Source of the DNA: Paractinoplanes durhamensis
GTDB lineage: Bacteria; Actinomycetota; Actinomycetes; Mycobacteriales; Micromonosporaceae
Reading direction: 5' to 3'
Length of the DNA stretch: 36,049 nt
NCBI RefSeq assembly: GCF_016862175.1
Contig: NZ_BOML01000069.1
Location: 1 to 36,049 of the forward strand
A program made the translations under genes and the position numbers. Positions 24,291 through 32,941 of this stretch are shown here, piece after piece. The number at the start of each line of letters is the position of its first letter. Positions within the stretch are counted from its first letter, which is position 1. Under the pieces are notes generated by a model. The model did not search any database. It was given only the letters and a program-made list of their open reading frames with translations, and was not told where the DNA came from.

Positions 24291-27200
24291 TCAGGCCAGC
24301 AGCTCCCATTCGGCCAGCTGGGTCTCGGCCGCGCCGTGGTTGGCGGTGATCTGCAGGCGGTAGCGCGCGTAGGCCGTGCTGTTGGGGATCACGAAGGCCC
24401 TGGTCTGGCGGCGGTCGCTGAAGTCGATGCCGGTGCGGGTGTCCAGGGTGGTCCACGTCGTGCCGTTGGTGGAGCCCTGCAGCGTCCAGCTCTGCGGGTC
24501 CCGGCCGGGGACGTCATTGGCCGAGGTCAGCGTGTACTGCTGCACCGCGGCGGTGGCCGGCAGGGCGTACTCCAAGGTGGCGGTGTTGGTGAAGGTCAGC
24601 CATTTGGTCAGGGACGTGTCGTCGGCGGCGGCGGCGCGGGCCTCGTTCGGGGCGTTCTCGCCGCTCGCGGTCAGTGTGCCGCCGGTCAGGCGGTCGGTCA
24701 GCGGCCGCGGGGTGGTACTGCCAGTGGTAATCGACGGGGGCACGTCGTCGGTGCCGGAACCCCAGGCGGACGGGGACGGGCCCATCACGAAGCTCAGGGT
24801 GCCGCCGGCCAGCAGGTCGGCGTGGGTCAGGTAGTTCTTGGTATAGGTGGCACCGTTCAGCGTGGCGCTCTGGATGTAGCGGTTGGTGTCGCTGACGGCG
24901 GGCGCCTCGACCGTGAAGCTGCGGCCGTTCTCCAGGTTGACCGTGGCCTTCGGGTTGAGCGGCGCGCCGATCGTGTAGTCGGTGCTGCCCATCCGCGCCG
25001 GGTAGAAGCCGAGCGCGCTGAACACGTACCACGCCGACATCTGGCCGTTGTCCTCGTCGCCGAGGTAGCCGCCGCCGTTGCCGGCGCCCGAGCCGTACAG
25101 CTTGGTCAGCACGTCGCGGACCCGGGTCTGGGTCTTCGACGGGGTGCCGGCGTAGTTGTACATGTAGAGCATGTGGTGGATCGGTTCGTTCGGGTGCGCG
25201 TACTGGCCCATGTTGGTGTCGTAGGCCTCGCGCATCTCGTGGATGACGCCGCCGTAACCGCCGACGTTGTAATCGCGGGGCGCCGCGAACACCGAGTCGA
25301 TCTTCGCGGATAGCTGGGCGCGGCCGCCGTACAGGTTGGCCATGCCCTGCGGGTCCTGCGGGGCCGGGGTCGCGTAATGCCAGGGCGCGCCCTCGGTGAA
25401 TTCGTAACCCCACGCGTTCGGCAGGAACGCCGAGTCGGCCGTACGCCAGGTGCCGTTGCTCTGCTTACCACGGAAGAAACCGACCGACGACGAATAGAGG
25501 TTGGCGTAGTCGAGGGCCCGGTTCTGGAAGTAGTCGGCGTCCTCGGTCTTCCCGAGCGCCCGGCCGAGCTGCGCGATGCCGAAGTTGTTGTTGGCGTCCT
25601 CGAGCGTCCACGATGCCGATTCGCCGAGCACGTCCGACGGCACGTAATGCTTGAACGTGGACACCTCGATCGCCTTGCGGCCCTTCGACCCGGAACCGGA
25701 CCAGACGCTCGCGTTCTTCACCATCGACGCGTACGCGGCCTGGTAGTCGAAGTTCCGGACGCCCTTCAGATACGCATCGGCGAAGGCCAGGTCCTGGTTG
25801 GTGCCGACCATGATGTCGATATATCCCGGGCCCGACCAACGAGCAGTCCAACCCCCGTTCTTGTACGCATTGACGAAGCCGTCCAGCATTTCTCCGGTAC
25901 GGGTGGGGGAGAGCAGCGAATAGAGCGGCCAGACGGCCCTCGCGGTGTCCCAGAACCCGTTGTTGACGTACATCTGCCCGTCGTGCACGGCGTTGTCGTA
26001 GGGGCTGAAGTATTTGCGGACCCCGCCCACCATCTCCGACATGTTGTTCGGGTACATGAAGGCGCGGTACATGTTCGAGTAGAACGTGGTCAACCGATCC
26101 GCGGACGCACCCTCGATGCTTACCTTGCCGAGGGCGGAATCCCAGAGGGCCGCGGCCTCCTCGCGTACGGCATCAAAGCTTTTCGTCCCGACCTCCTGGG
26201 CGAGATTCGCGGTGGCCTGCGCGACGCTCATGTAAGAGGTCGCCATCTTGAGGGTGACCTGCTCGTTCGCCGCGGTGGCGAAGCGGATCCAACTCGTCAC
26301 ACCCTGCCCGGTGACGCTGCCGGTGGCGGCGATGGCCTTGTCGACGGTCGCCGCGAAGTAGAGCCGCGGTCCCTTGTGGTCGAGGTAGCCGGTGATCGTG
26401 CGGGCCGCGGTGTCGACGCTGATCGAGCCGCCGACCTTGTCGATCGTGTCGAAGACGATGACCGCGTCCGAGGTGGCCGGGTACTGGAAGCGCAGCACCC
26501 CGGCGTGGTCGGTGGGCGTCATCTCGGCGGTGATCCCGTACGTGTCGAGCTGGGTCCTGTAGTAGTGCGCGTTGGCCACCTCATTGGTGTGGCTGAACGT
26601 CGACTTCCGGGCGTCCGGGGTGGTCTTCACCGTGCCGGTCATCGGCATGACCTGCAGCTGCCCGTAGTCGCCGATCCACGGGCTGGGCTCGTGGCTGACG
26701 CCGAACCCCTGCACGGTGGCCGAGCTGTACTGGTATAGCCAGCTGTCAGTGTTGCCGTTGGTGATCGGCGTCCAGAAGTTGAAGCCGTTCGGCACGGTGG
26801 TGCCCGGGAACGTGTTGCCGCGCGAGTAGCTGGAGTCCGAGTTGGAGCCGCGGCGGGTGTCGACCAGATCGGACAGCCGGGTGGCCGGCGCACTGGCGGC
26901 GATCGCGAGGTCGTCGACGAACCCGCGGAACGTGCCGGTGTTGGCGGGCTGGTCGTAGCCGATCAGGATCCGGTCGACGGTCCGCCCGGCGACGTAGTCC
27001 CCGATCGCCGACGTGACGTAGTTCCACCGGTCGAAGCCGAGCACCGAGCCGTTGCCCTGAAAGGTCGGGTGCAGCCGCACGCCGTTCTGGTCCACCGCGC
27101 CGGAGTCACGCAGATGGCTGCCGTCGGTGAAGACCAGGTCGATCGCGACGTCGAGATGCCCACCCGACTGCGGATAGATCCAGTAGGACAGGGTGCTGGA

Positions 27201-27521
27201 CGCGGTCACCGGGATATCAACATCAAAGAGCCGGTTATAGGAGTACGACGTGGTGGCGCTGGTGTCGCTGCCCGAGTACATCAGCGCCGACCCGCCACTG
27301 TGCGCGACCTCGGCGCGCGGCCCGGTCTCCATCGAGGTCAGCCCGCAGCAGTAGCCACCGACCCCGGAGCTGGCTTCGACACTGTTTTCCCAGGTGAGTG
27401 CGGGTTGCCCGGCCTCAAAGCCGGTACTGAAGTCGCCGGCCGCCGCGGTCGCCGGGGAGGCGACAGCAGTGGCCAGACCAGTGGTCAACAGGAGGACGGC
27501 GAGCGAGGATTTCAGGCGCAT
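24291..27521 (-). CDS. Secreted GH92 alpha-mannosidase with discoidin domain
   Basis: The 1076-residue exported enzyme belongs to glycoside hydrolase family 92, calcium-dependent exo-alpha-mannosidases. After the signal peptide (MRLKSSLAVLLLTTGLATAVASPATA) comes a ~170-residue beta domain that may bind carbohydrate. GH92 blocks follow: VDTRRGSNSD, FPGTTVPNGFNFWTP and GFGVSHEPSPWIGDYG. The likely acid Glu762 is in IHEMREAYD, and the likely base region Asp822-Glu-Asp824 is in GDEDNGQMSAWY. The last ~120 residues are an F5/8C (discoidin)-like domain. The ATG at 27521 has AGG ten bases upstream and starts the signal peptide cleanly; an earlier in-frame codon at 27563 would overlap an operator-like palindrome. 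The gene stands alone between TetR and LacI genes. Linkage specificity cannot be predicted. Confidence 0.92.
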   Translation of the reverse strand: MRLKSSLAVLLLTTGLATAVASPATAAAGDFSTGFEAGQPALTWENSVEASSGVGGYCCGLTSMETGPRAEVAHSGGSALMYSGSDTSATTSYSYNRLFDVDIPVTASSTLSYWIYPQSGGHLDVAIDLVFTDGSHLRDSGAVDQNGVRLHPTFQGNGSVLGFDRWNYVTSAIGDYVAGRTVDRILIGYDQPANTGTFRGFVDDLAIAASAPATRLSDLVDTRRGSNSDSSYSRGNTFPGTTVPNGFNFWTPITNGNTDSWLYQYSSATVQGFGVSHEPSPWIGDYGQLQVMPMTGTVKTTPDARKSTFSHTNEVANAHYYRTQLDTYGITAEMTPTDHAGVLRFQYPATSDAVIVFDTIDKVGGSISVDTAARTITGYLDHKGPRLYFAATVDKAIAATGSVTGQGVTSWIRFATAANEQVTLKMATSYMSVAQATANLAQEVGTKSFDAVREEAAALWDSALGKVSIEGASADRLTTFYSNMYRAFMYPNNMSEMVGGVRKYFSPYDNAVHDGQMYVNNGFWDTARAVWPLYSLLSPTRTGEMLDGFVNAYKNGGWTARWSGPGYIDIMVGTNQDLAFADAYLKGVRNFDYQAAYASMVKNASVWSGSGSKGRKAIEVSTFKHYVPSDVLGESASWTLEDANNNFGIAQLGRALGKTEDADYFQNRALDYANLYSSSVGFFRGKQSNGTWRTADSAFLPNAWGYEFTEGAPWHYATPAPQDPQGMANLYGGRAQLSAKIDSVFAAPRDYNVGGYGGVIHEMREAYDTNMGQYAHPNEPIHHMLYMYNYAGTPSKTQTRVRDVLTKLYGSGAGNGGGYLGDEDNGQMSAWYVFSALGFYPARMGSTDYTIGAPLNPKATVNLENGRSFTVEAPAVSDTNRYIQSATLNGATYTKNYLTHADLLAGGTLSFVMGPSPSAWGSGTDDVPPSITTGSTTPRPLTDRLTGGTLTASGENAPNEARAAAADDTSLTKWLTFTNTATLEYALPATAAVQQYTLTSANDVPGRDPQSWTLQGSTNGTTWTTLDTRTGIDFSDRRQTRAFVIPNSTAYARYRLQITANHGAAETQLAEWELLA

Positions 27522-27548
27522 CGATGGACCTGCCGTTTCACGAGTCCG

Positions 27549-27562
27549 TGACAACGTTGTCA
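27549..27562. promoter_or_regulatory. Perfect 14-bp operator-like palindrome upstream of GH92
   Basis: TGACAACGTTGTCA is a perfect palindrome with a central CG, 27 bases upstream of the GH92 start. On the minus strand it contains TTGACA, which could be a -35 box followed 17 bases later by a weak TGAAAC -10. Its shape is typical of LacI-family operators. It does not match the GCTAAT motif before the neighbouring LacI gene. Confidence 0.6.
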
Positions 27563-27600
27563 AGAGGTTACGGAATCGTAAACAAACTTATGGAAACCCG

Positions 27601-28188
27601 TCAATGGATGGGCGGCCGTTCGAGAGTCTCTTCGAGCGTGTCGAAGAAAGCCTCGGCCGTCTCCTGGACCCGGGCCCGGTCGCCGGTCGTCAGCAGGTCG
27701 AGCAGTAGCCCGCGGATCGTCGCGATCACCAGGGTGGCCCGGCGCACCGCGGTCGCCGGGTCGGCCTCGTCTTTCTGGGCCTCGATCAGGGCGACCATCC
27801 AATAGGTGACCGCGTGGTCGAGGAAGTCGGCGAACTGTTGCGGGGCCTGCAGCGCGCTCCCGTAGACCGCGAAGAACAGCCGGAACTCCGGCTCGCGCCG
27901 TGGGTCGGCGGCCCGGGCCCAGGCCGCGCGGGCCTCGGCCGCCAAGCCGGGACGCTCGCCGGACGGGTCGCGGGTCGCCGCGAACATGCGCTCGCGCAGC
28001 CGGCCGAGGATGGCCTCGAGCATCTGCTCCTTGGTGCCGAAATGGTGCACCAGCGTCGTCGGGGACACCCCGACGGCGGCCGCGACCGTCCGCCAGGACA
28101 CCTCGGCGAACCCGTGCTCGGCGGCGAACCCGACGGCGGCGTCGAGCAGCTCCTGTCGTCGCTGGTGATTGATCGGTCGTCCGGCCAC
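27601..28188 (-). CDS. TetR-family transcriptional regulator
   Basis: The 195-residue protein has the standard TetR layout. An N-terminal DNA-binding domain (RRQELLDAAVGFAAEHGFAEVSWRTVAAAVGVSPTTLVHHFGTKEQML) holds the helix-turn-helix. A variable helical C-terminal domain would bind a ligand and dimerise. It is divergent from the SDR gene across a 67-bp spacer with two matching operator-like dyads, so it probably represses that gene and itself. The GTG start has no ribosome site in front; translation may be leaderless, or the start could differ by a few codons. The ligand is unknown. Confidence 0.9.
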   Translation of the reverse strand: MAGRPINHQRRQELLDAAVGFAAEHGFAEVSWRTVAAAVGVSPTTLVHHFGTKEQMLEAILGRLRERMFAATRDPSGERPGLAAEARAAWARAADPRREPEFRLFFAVYGSALQAPQQFADFLDHAVTYWMVALIEAQKDEADPATAVRRATLVIATIRGLLLDLLTTGDRARVQETAEAFFDTLEETLERPPIH

Positions 28189-28198
28189 TTGGCATTTC

Positions 28199-28240
28199 TA
28201 GCACGATCGTTCTACGCTAATTCCTTGTACGGTCGTACTA
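28199..28240. promoter_or_regulatory. Two TetR-type operators between TetR and SDR genes
   Basis: TAGCACGATCGTTCTA (28199-28214) and TTGTACGGTCGTACTA (28225-28240) share the core ACGRTCGTNCTA and are spaced 26 bp centre to centre. They fill the divergent spacer, with an outer TTTCTAG/CTAGAAA dyad around both. Such paired sites are typical for TetR repressors controlling a divergent target. Confidence 0.65.
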
Positions 28241-28255
28241 GAAATCGGAGGCATC

Positions 28256-29191
28256 ATGCGGGTATTCGTCACCGGAGCATCGGGCTGGGTCGGCCGCGGG
28301 CTCGTCCCCGACCTGATCGGCGCCGGTCATGAGGTCACCGGGCTGGCCCGATCCGAGACCGCGGCCGCCGCGCTGCGGGCCGCCGGGGCCGAGGTCGTCG
28401 CCGGTTCGCTCGACGACCTCGACGTGCTGCGCGACGCCGCGGTCGCCGCCGACGGCGTGGTCCACCTGGCGTTCAAGCACGACATCGCGTTCGCCGGCGA
28501 CTTCGCGGGCGCCACCGCCGCCGACCGGGCGGCGATCGAGACGTTCGGCGCGGCCCTGGCCGGCACCGACAAGCCGTTCGTCCTCGCCTCCGGCATCCTC
28601 GGCGTGCTCGGCCTCCCGCCGGGCGTGGTCGCCACCGAGCGCGACGGGCTCGCCGTCCCCGACGCCGGCGGCACCGTCCCGATCAGCGGCGCGAACGGGC
28701 GGATCGACAACGCCAACTACACGCTGGCGCTGGCCGAGCGCGGGATTCGCTCGTCGGTGGTCCGGCTGCCCCCGGCCACGCACGGCGTCGGCGACAACGG
28801 CTTCATCCCGGCGGTGATCGGGTCGGCGCGGGCCAAGGGCGCCTCGGCCTACGTCGGCGACGGCGCCAACCGCTGGCCGTCCGTGCACCGCGACGACGCC
28901 GCGCGGTTATTCCGGCTCGCACTCGAAGCCGCGCCGGCCGGATCGGTGCTGCACGCCGTCGGCGACGAAGGCGTACCCGTCCGGGAGATCGCCGAGATCA
29001 TCGCCGTACGCCTCGATGTTCCCGCGGTTTCCGTGCCGCCCGAGGAGATCGGCGGCTACGTCGGGTTCCTCGGCGGCTTCTGGGGGTTCGACGGCCCGGC
29101 CTCCGCGCAGATCACCCGCGACCTGGTCGGATGGCAGCCGACCCGGCCCGGCCTGATCGAGGACGTCAAGCAGGGGCACTACTTCAGCTGA
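28256..29191 (+). CDS. SDR-type NAD(P)-dependent epimerase/dehydratase-like oxidoreductase
   Basis: The 311-residue protein begins with a Rossmann motif (MRVFVTGASGWVGRGL) that has the GxxGxxG pattern of extended short-chain dehydrogenases. Later blocks are DGVVHLAFKHD, FVLASGILGVLG and the C-terminal YVGDGANRWPSVHRDDAARLF, common in atypical SDRs. The usual catalytic YxxxK is replaced by YTLAL, so catalysis may not follow the classical SDR route. GGAGG at 28247-28251 supports the ATG. TetR control is likely from the shared operator region. The substrate is unknown. It ends in an eight-base overlap with the convergent monooxygenase gene. Confidence 0.87.
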   Translation: MRVFVTGASGWVGRGLVPDLIGAGHEVTGLARSETAAAALRAAGAEVVAGSLDDLDVLRDAAVAADGVVHLAFKHDIAFAGDFAGATAADRAAIETFGAALAGTDKPFVLASGILGVLGLPPGVVATERDGLAVPDAGGTVPISGANGRIDNANYTLALAERGIRSSVVRLPPATHGVGDNGFIPAVIGSARAKGASAYVGDGANRWPSVHRDDAARLFRLALEAAPAGSVLHAVGDEGVPVREIAEIIAVRLDVPAVSVPPEEIGGYVGFLGGFWGFDGPASAQITRDLVGWQPTRPGLIEDVKQGHYFS

Positions 29192-30461
29192 GCGCCGGCA
29201 ACCCGAGGTTTTCGCGCAGCGTGGCGCCGCGGTAGTCGTCCTTGACGATGCGGCGCTTGCGCAGCTCGTGGAGCAGGCCGTTGACCACGAAGTCGTGCTG
29301 GCGGTCGTCGTGCAGGCCGCCCAGCGACAGCACGTCCAGCACACCGGCGTCGAAGCGTTCCTGCACCGCGTCGGCCAGCTGTTCCGGGGTGCCGGCCACC
29401 GACCAGTGGCCGGTGTCCTGGGCGGCCTGAATCAGTTCGCGCAGCGTGCGCCCCTCGCGGATCAGCCGGCTGAAGATCTCGGCGCGGCCACGCCGCCGGT
29501 TGATCGCGCTGATGTCCGGCAGCAGGCTCTCCGGCAGCGGCCGATCCAGCGCGGCCGCCGACAGGTCGATCCCGCCGCCCAGCATGTCGGCCACCAGCGC
29601 CCGGCCCTTCGCGTAGTCGATCTGCTCCAGCCGTTCCCGGACCAGCCGTTGCGCCTCGGCCTCGGTCGCGCCGTAGGTGGCGTGGAACGAACTGAAGATC
29701 AGCGGCAGGCCGCCCGCCCGGCCGTGGGCGGCGGCCTGGCCGCGGATCCGGCCGGTGAACTCGTGCGCGTCGGCGAGGGTCGGCAGCGCGGTGAAGACGA
29801 CCTCGGCGTACTTGGCGCCCAGCGCGATGCCGGCCGCGGACTGCCCGGCCTGGATGAGCACCGGCCGGCGCTGCGGCAGCGGCGGGATGTTGAGCGGGCC
29901 CTCGACCGCGAAGAACTCGCCGATGTGGTCGATCGGCTTGATCAGTGCCGGGTCGAGCACGGCCCGGCCGTCCGGCCCGGCTTGCAGCGCGCCGGGCTGC
30001 CAGCTGTCCCAGAGCGCGTTCACCACGTCGAGGGACTCGGCCGCCCGGGCGTAGCGCTGCTCGGGCGTGGGGAGCTCGCCCGAGCCGAAGTTCTGCTCGC
30101 CGATCGACGAGGTGACCAGGTTCCAGGCGGCCCGGCCGTTGCTCACGTGGTCGAGCGTGCCGAAGAGGCGGGCCAGGTTGAACGGGTGGTGGAACGTGGT
30201 GGAGACGGTGGCGATCAGCCCGGCCTTCGAGGTGACCTGGCTGAGCGCCGCCACGAAGATCAGCGGCTCCTGCGCGCCGATCGTGCCCTGCGCCCCGAAG
30301 ACCAGCAGGTCCGGCACGAACAGTGCGTCGATCCGGGCGTCCTCGGCCCGCCGGGCCACGAGTTTCGCGGTGTCCAGCGTGGAGCGAGCCGGATCGAGGG
30401 CCAGCTCGTACGGTCCGGGATAGCCACCGGCCCCGGCCACCGTGGCCAGGGTGCGGGTCAC
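29184..30461 (-). CDS. NtaA/SnaA/DszA-type flavin-dependent monooxygenase
   Basis: The 425-residue protein is a luciferase-like (LLM) enzyme of the group that uses reduced FMN to oxidise small organics such as nitrilotriacetate, sulfones or dibenzothiophene derivatives. Group blocks are STTFHHPFNLARLFGTLDHVSNGRAAWNLVTS, ERYARAAESLDVVNALWDSW and RPVLIQAGQSAAGIALGAKYAEVVF. The GTG at 30461 overlaps the preceding gene stop as GTGA, which decides this start although the frame is open upstream. It is the last of four LLM genes on this strand. No flavin reductase gene is nearby, so FMNH2 must come from elsewhere. Its stop overlaps the SDR stop tail to tail. Confidence 0.9.
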   Translation of the reverse strand: MTRTLATVAGAGGYPGPYELALDPARSTLDTAKLVARRAEDARIDALFVPDLLVFGAQGTIGAQEPLIFVAALSQVTSKAGLIATVSTTFHHPFNLARLFGTLDHVSNGRAAWNLVTSSIGEQNFGSGELPTPEQRYARAAESLDVVNALWDSWQPGALQAGPDGRAVLDPALIKPIDHIGEFFAVEGPLNIPPLPQRRPVLIQAGQSAAGIALGAKYAEVVFTALPTLADAHEFTGRIRGQAAAHGRAGGLPLIFSSFHATYGATEAEAQRLVRERLEQIDYAKGRALVADMLGGGIDLSAAALDRPLPESLLPDISAINRRRGRAEIFSRLIREGRTLRELIQAAQDTGHWSVAGTPEQLADAVQERFDAGVLDVLSLGGLHDDRQHDFVVNGLLHELRKRRIVKDDYRGATLRENLGLPALS

Positions 30462-31702
30462 GGCAGCTCCAGGTGCTCGCGCAGCGTCGTGCCCTCGTAG
30501 GCGGTGCGGTAGACGCCGCGTTCCTGCAGCTCCGGCACCAGCTTGTCGACGATGTCCTCGACCGTGCCGGGCAGCCGCTGCGGCAGGATGTTGAAGCCGT
30601 CCACCGCGCGGGTGGTCACGTAGCGGGCCCACTCGTCGGCGATCTGGCCGGGCGTGCCGACGAACGAGCTGTGCCGCGGGTTGACCTTGACGACCGTTTC
30701 CCGGATGGAGAGGCCGAGCCGCCGCCACCCGGCGATACGTTCGAGTTTGCCGGTGCGGAACTCGATCGGGATGGTGCCGCGGGACGGATCCAACTCGCCG
30801 TCGGACGGCTCGATGTCGGGCAGCGGGCCGTCCGGATCGTACCCGGAAAGGTCTTTGCCCCAATATTGCTCGAGAAACGCCAGCGCGCGCGGCCCGGTGG
30901 TCTGCTCGCGCTCGATCCACCTGGCCTTCTCGGCCGCCTCGGCCGGGGTGTCGCCGAGCACCACCGAAGCTCCGGGCAGGATGCGCAGCGAGTCGGCCGA
31001 CCGCCCGTAGGAAGCGAGCCGTTTGCGCAGGTCAGCGGCGTAGGCCACGGCCTTGTCGTAGTCGGTGTTGGCGGAGAAGACCACGTCGGCGTGCCGGGCG
31101 GCCAGGTCACGGCCACCGTCCGAGTCACCGGCCTGGAACAGCACCGGGCGCGTCCCCGGCACGGTCGAGGTCGCGGTGAAGTCGACCAGATCGGTGTGCC
31201 GCTCCACGGTTCCGCCCGCCCAGAGCGCCTTCGCCGCCTCGACGAACTGCCCGGCCCGCTCGTAACGCCGCTCGTGCGCCAGCCACCCGCCGTTCCGGAA
31301 ATTCTCCCCGGTCCAGGCGTTGTCGGTGGTCACGATGTTCCAGCCGGCCCGGCCGCCGCTGATCAGGTCGAGCGACGCGAGTCGCCGGGCCAGGTCGGCC
31401 GGGAAGTTGTAGGTGGTGTTCTGGGTGGCGACCAGCCCGATCCGCTCGGTCTCGGCGGCCAGCGCCGCCAGCTGGGTGATCGCATCCGGCCGGCCGGCCA
31501 CGTCCAGGTCGTAGACGCGCCCCCGGTTCTCCCGGACCCGCAGGCCTTCACCCAGGAAGAACGCGTCGAACAGCCCACGTTCGAGGGTCTTGACGGTGGC
31601 GATGAACGTGTCGATGTGGGTGTGCGCGGCGAAATCCGGTTCGGTCCACAGCAGCTGCGGGCCGACCCCGGTGAAGAAGACGCCGAGGTGCAGGTGCGGC
31701 AT
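30458..31702 (-). CDS. NtaA/DmoA-type flavin-dependent monooxygenase
   Basis: The 414-residue luciferase-like enzyme belongs to the same group as its downstream neighbour but is clearly distinct. Group blocks are ATQNTTYNFPADLARRLASLDLISGGRAGWNIVTT, ERRYERAGQFVEAAKALW and RPVLFQAGDSDGGRDLAARHADVVFSA. An AGGGGA ribosome site six to seven bases before the ATG overlaps the TAG of the preceding gene, ten bases away. The substrate is not predictable; relatives degrade dimethyl sulfide, nitrilotriacetate or similar compounds. The pair of consecutive NtaA-like genes may handle successive steps or related substrates. Confidence 0.9.
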   Translation of the reverse strand: MPHLHLGVFFTGVGPQLLWTEPDFAAHTHIDTFIATVKTLERGLFDAFFLGEGLRVRENRGRVYDLDVAGRPDAITQLAALAAETERIGLVATQNTTYNFPADLARRLASLDLISGGRAGWNIVTTDNAWTGENFRNGGWLAHERRYERAGQFVEAAKALWAGGTVERHTDLVDFTATSTVPGTRPVLFQAGDSDGGRDLAARHADVVFSANTDYDKAVAYAADLRKRLASYGRSADSLRILPGASVVLGDTPAEAAEKARWIEREQTTGPRALAFLEQYWGKDLSGYDPDGPLPDIEPSDGELDPSRGTIPIEFRTGKLERIAGWRRLGLSIRETVVKVNPRHSSFVGTPGQIADEWARYVTTRAVDGFNILPQRLPGTVEDIVDKLVPELQERGVYRTAYEGTTLREHLELP

Positions 31703-31712
31703 GACAGGTCCC

Positions 31713-32711
31713 CTAACGGGCGGTGGCGAACTGATTCACGGGCCGGGCGAGCCCGAGCGTCTCGCGCAGGGTGGGCCCACCGGCCGGCGCCGGCCCGGTC
31801 ACCGCGATCAGGCGCGGCAGATCAACATCAAGTTCCGTCGGGTGTACGCGGACCCCGTCGACAATTCCGCCCAGCCGATCGAGCAGCCCCCGAAGGCCGT
31901 CCTCGCCCCCGGCATACCGAAGCCGTTCCGGCGCACCCCAGGACGTGACCGCGTCGAGCCCACCCGACCGGTCCGTTCCGGCCGGCTGTTCCGCTCCCGC
32001 TGGTCGGTCTTCACCGAGCGACAGGTCGAGCTCGGCGAAGACCAGCGGTGCGCCGTCGGTCCGCGCCTGGTGCGCCCGGTCGGCGATCTCGTCGAGGGCC
32101 GGCGCGGCGACCAGGGCGACGTCGAGCCGCCCGGTGATGCCGAGCGTGTCGGCGCCCAGCACCACCACCTGCCCCTGCGGCGGCCGCGGCGTGATCAGCG
32201 GCCCGGTGATGCTGAACCGGGCTCCGCTGTAGTTGACGTGGTGCACCCGGTCGGCGTCGAGGAACCGGCCGGTGCCGGTGTCCCGGATGACCGCGTCGTC
32301 CTCCCAGGAGTCCCAGAGCTTCCGGGCCACGTCGACCACGTCGGCGACCTCGCGGCGCAGCCCGTCGGCGGTCAGCGGTCGCCCGCCGATGGTGGCCAGG
32401 GCGGCCGCGCTGTTGTCGGCGCCGATCACCCAGCCGGCCCGCCCGAGCGAGGCGTGGTCGAGCGACGCCAGCTGGGTGGCCAGGTGGAACGGCTCGGTGA
32501 CGGTGACGTGCAGGGTGGGCGCGAGCCCGATCCGGCTGGTGCGCCGGGCCAGGAACGCGGCCCGGACCCCGGCCTCGACCCGACTGCCGCCGCCCGGCGG
32601 CGGCAGCGGCGAGTCGGCCAGCGTGACCAGGGCGAACCCGGCCGCCTCGGCGGCCCGGGCGGCGGCTTCCGGCTTCGCGCCGGCCCCATCGATTTCCACT
32701 GCCAGGAACAT
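31713..32711 (-). CDS. Luciferase-like monooxygenase (short, divergent)
   Basis: The 332-residue protein has luciferase-like features (PTLHVTVTEPFHLATQLASLDHASLGRAGWVIGADN, VVDVARKLWDSWED, FSITGPLITPRPPQGQ) but is shorter and more divergent than its two neighbours. The beginning and end of the barrel are visible, while the cofactor-binding loop is less typical, so activity is likely but unproven. GGAGGT at 32720-32725 is eight bases before the ATG. Its first 26 codons are duplicated, at about 80% identity by my count, in the remnant directly upstream. Confidence 0.82.
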   Translation of the reverse strand: MFLAVEIDGAGAKPEAAARAAEAAGFALVTLADSPLPPPGGGSRVEAGVRAAFLARRTSRIGLAPTLHVTVTEPFHLATQLASLDHASLGRAGWVIGADNSAAALATIGGRPLTADGLRREVADVVDVARKLWDSWEDDAVIRDTGTGRFLDADRVHHVNYSGARFSITGPLITPRPPQGQVVVLGADTLGITGRLDVALVAAPALDEIADRAHQARTDGAPLVFAELDLSLGEDRPAGAEQPAGTDRSGGLDAVTSWGAPERLRYAGGEDGLRGLLDRLGGIVDGVRVHPTELDVDLPRLIAVTGPAPAGGPTLRETLGLARPVNQFATAR

Positions 32712-32941
32712 GCGGATCTACCTCCGGGTCAGGCCGGCTGCTTGAGTTCGAGGGCGTCGATGTGCTCGTCCACGGCGGACATTTCGAACCCGGCCGCCTC
32801 GGTTGTTCGGGCGGTCGCTTCCGGCTTCGGGTCAGTCCCATCGGCTTCTGCTGCCATGAACATGTGGGTCAGGCCGGGCGTTTGAGTGCGAGGGCGTCGG
32901 CCGAGCGGGTCAGGGCGTCGATGTGCTCGTCCACGGCGGAC
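32634..32941. repeat. Diverged tandem duplication across the junction of two luciferase-like genes
   Basis: Two copies of a ~150-bp segment lie side by side. Each holds the end of the 32869-33759 gene, the short spacer and the start of the 31713-32711 gene. The 30 bases at 32751-32780 are identical to 32912-32941, and the 78 bases at 32634-32711 match 32786-32863 at ~80%. Small deletions (21 and 12 bases) separate the copies. Confidence 0.75.
32729..32863 (-). pseudogene. Chimeric 44-codon remnant of two luciferase-like genes
   Basis: The open frame joins a start (MFMAAEADGTDPKPEATA) like that of the following gene to an end (MSAVDEHIDALELKQPA) like that of the preceding gene. It is the junction product of the tandem duplication described for this region. 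It lacks the GGAGGT present before the following gene and cannot fold as a luciferase-like barrel. It starts five bases after the preceding stop, so low-level translation by coupling is possible. Confidence 0.65.
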
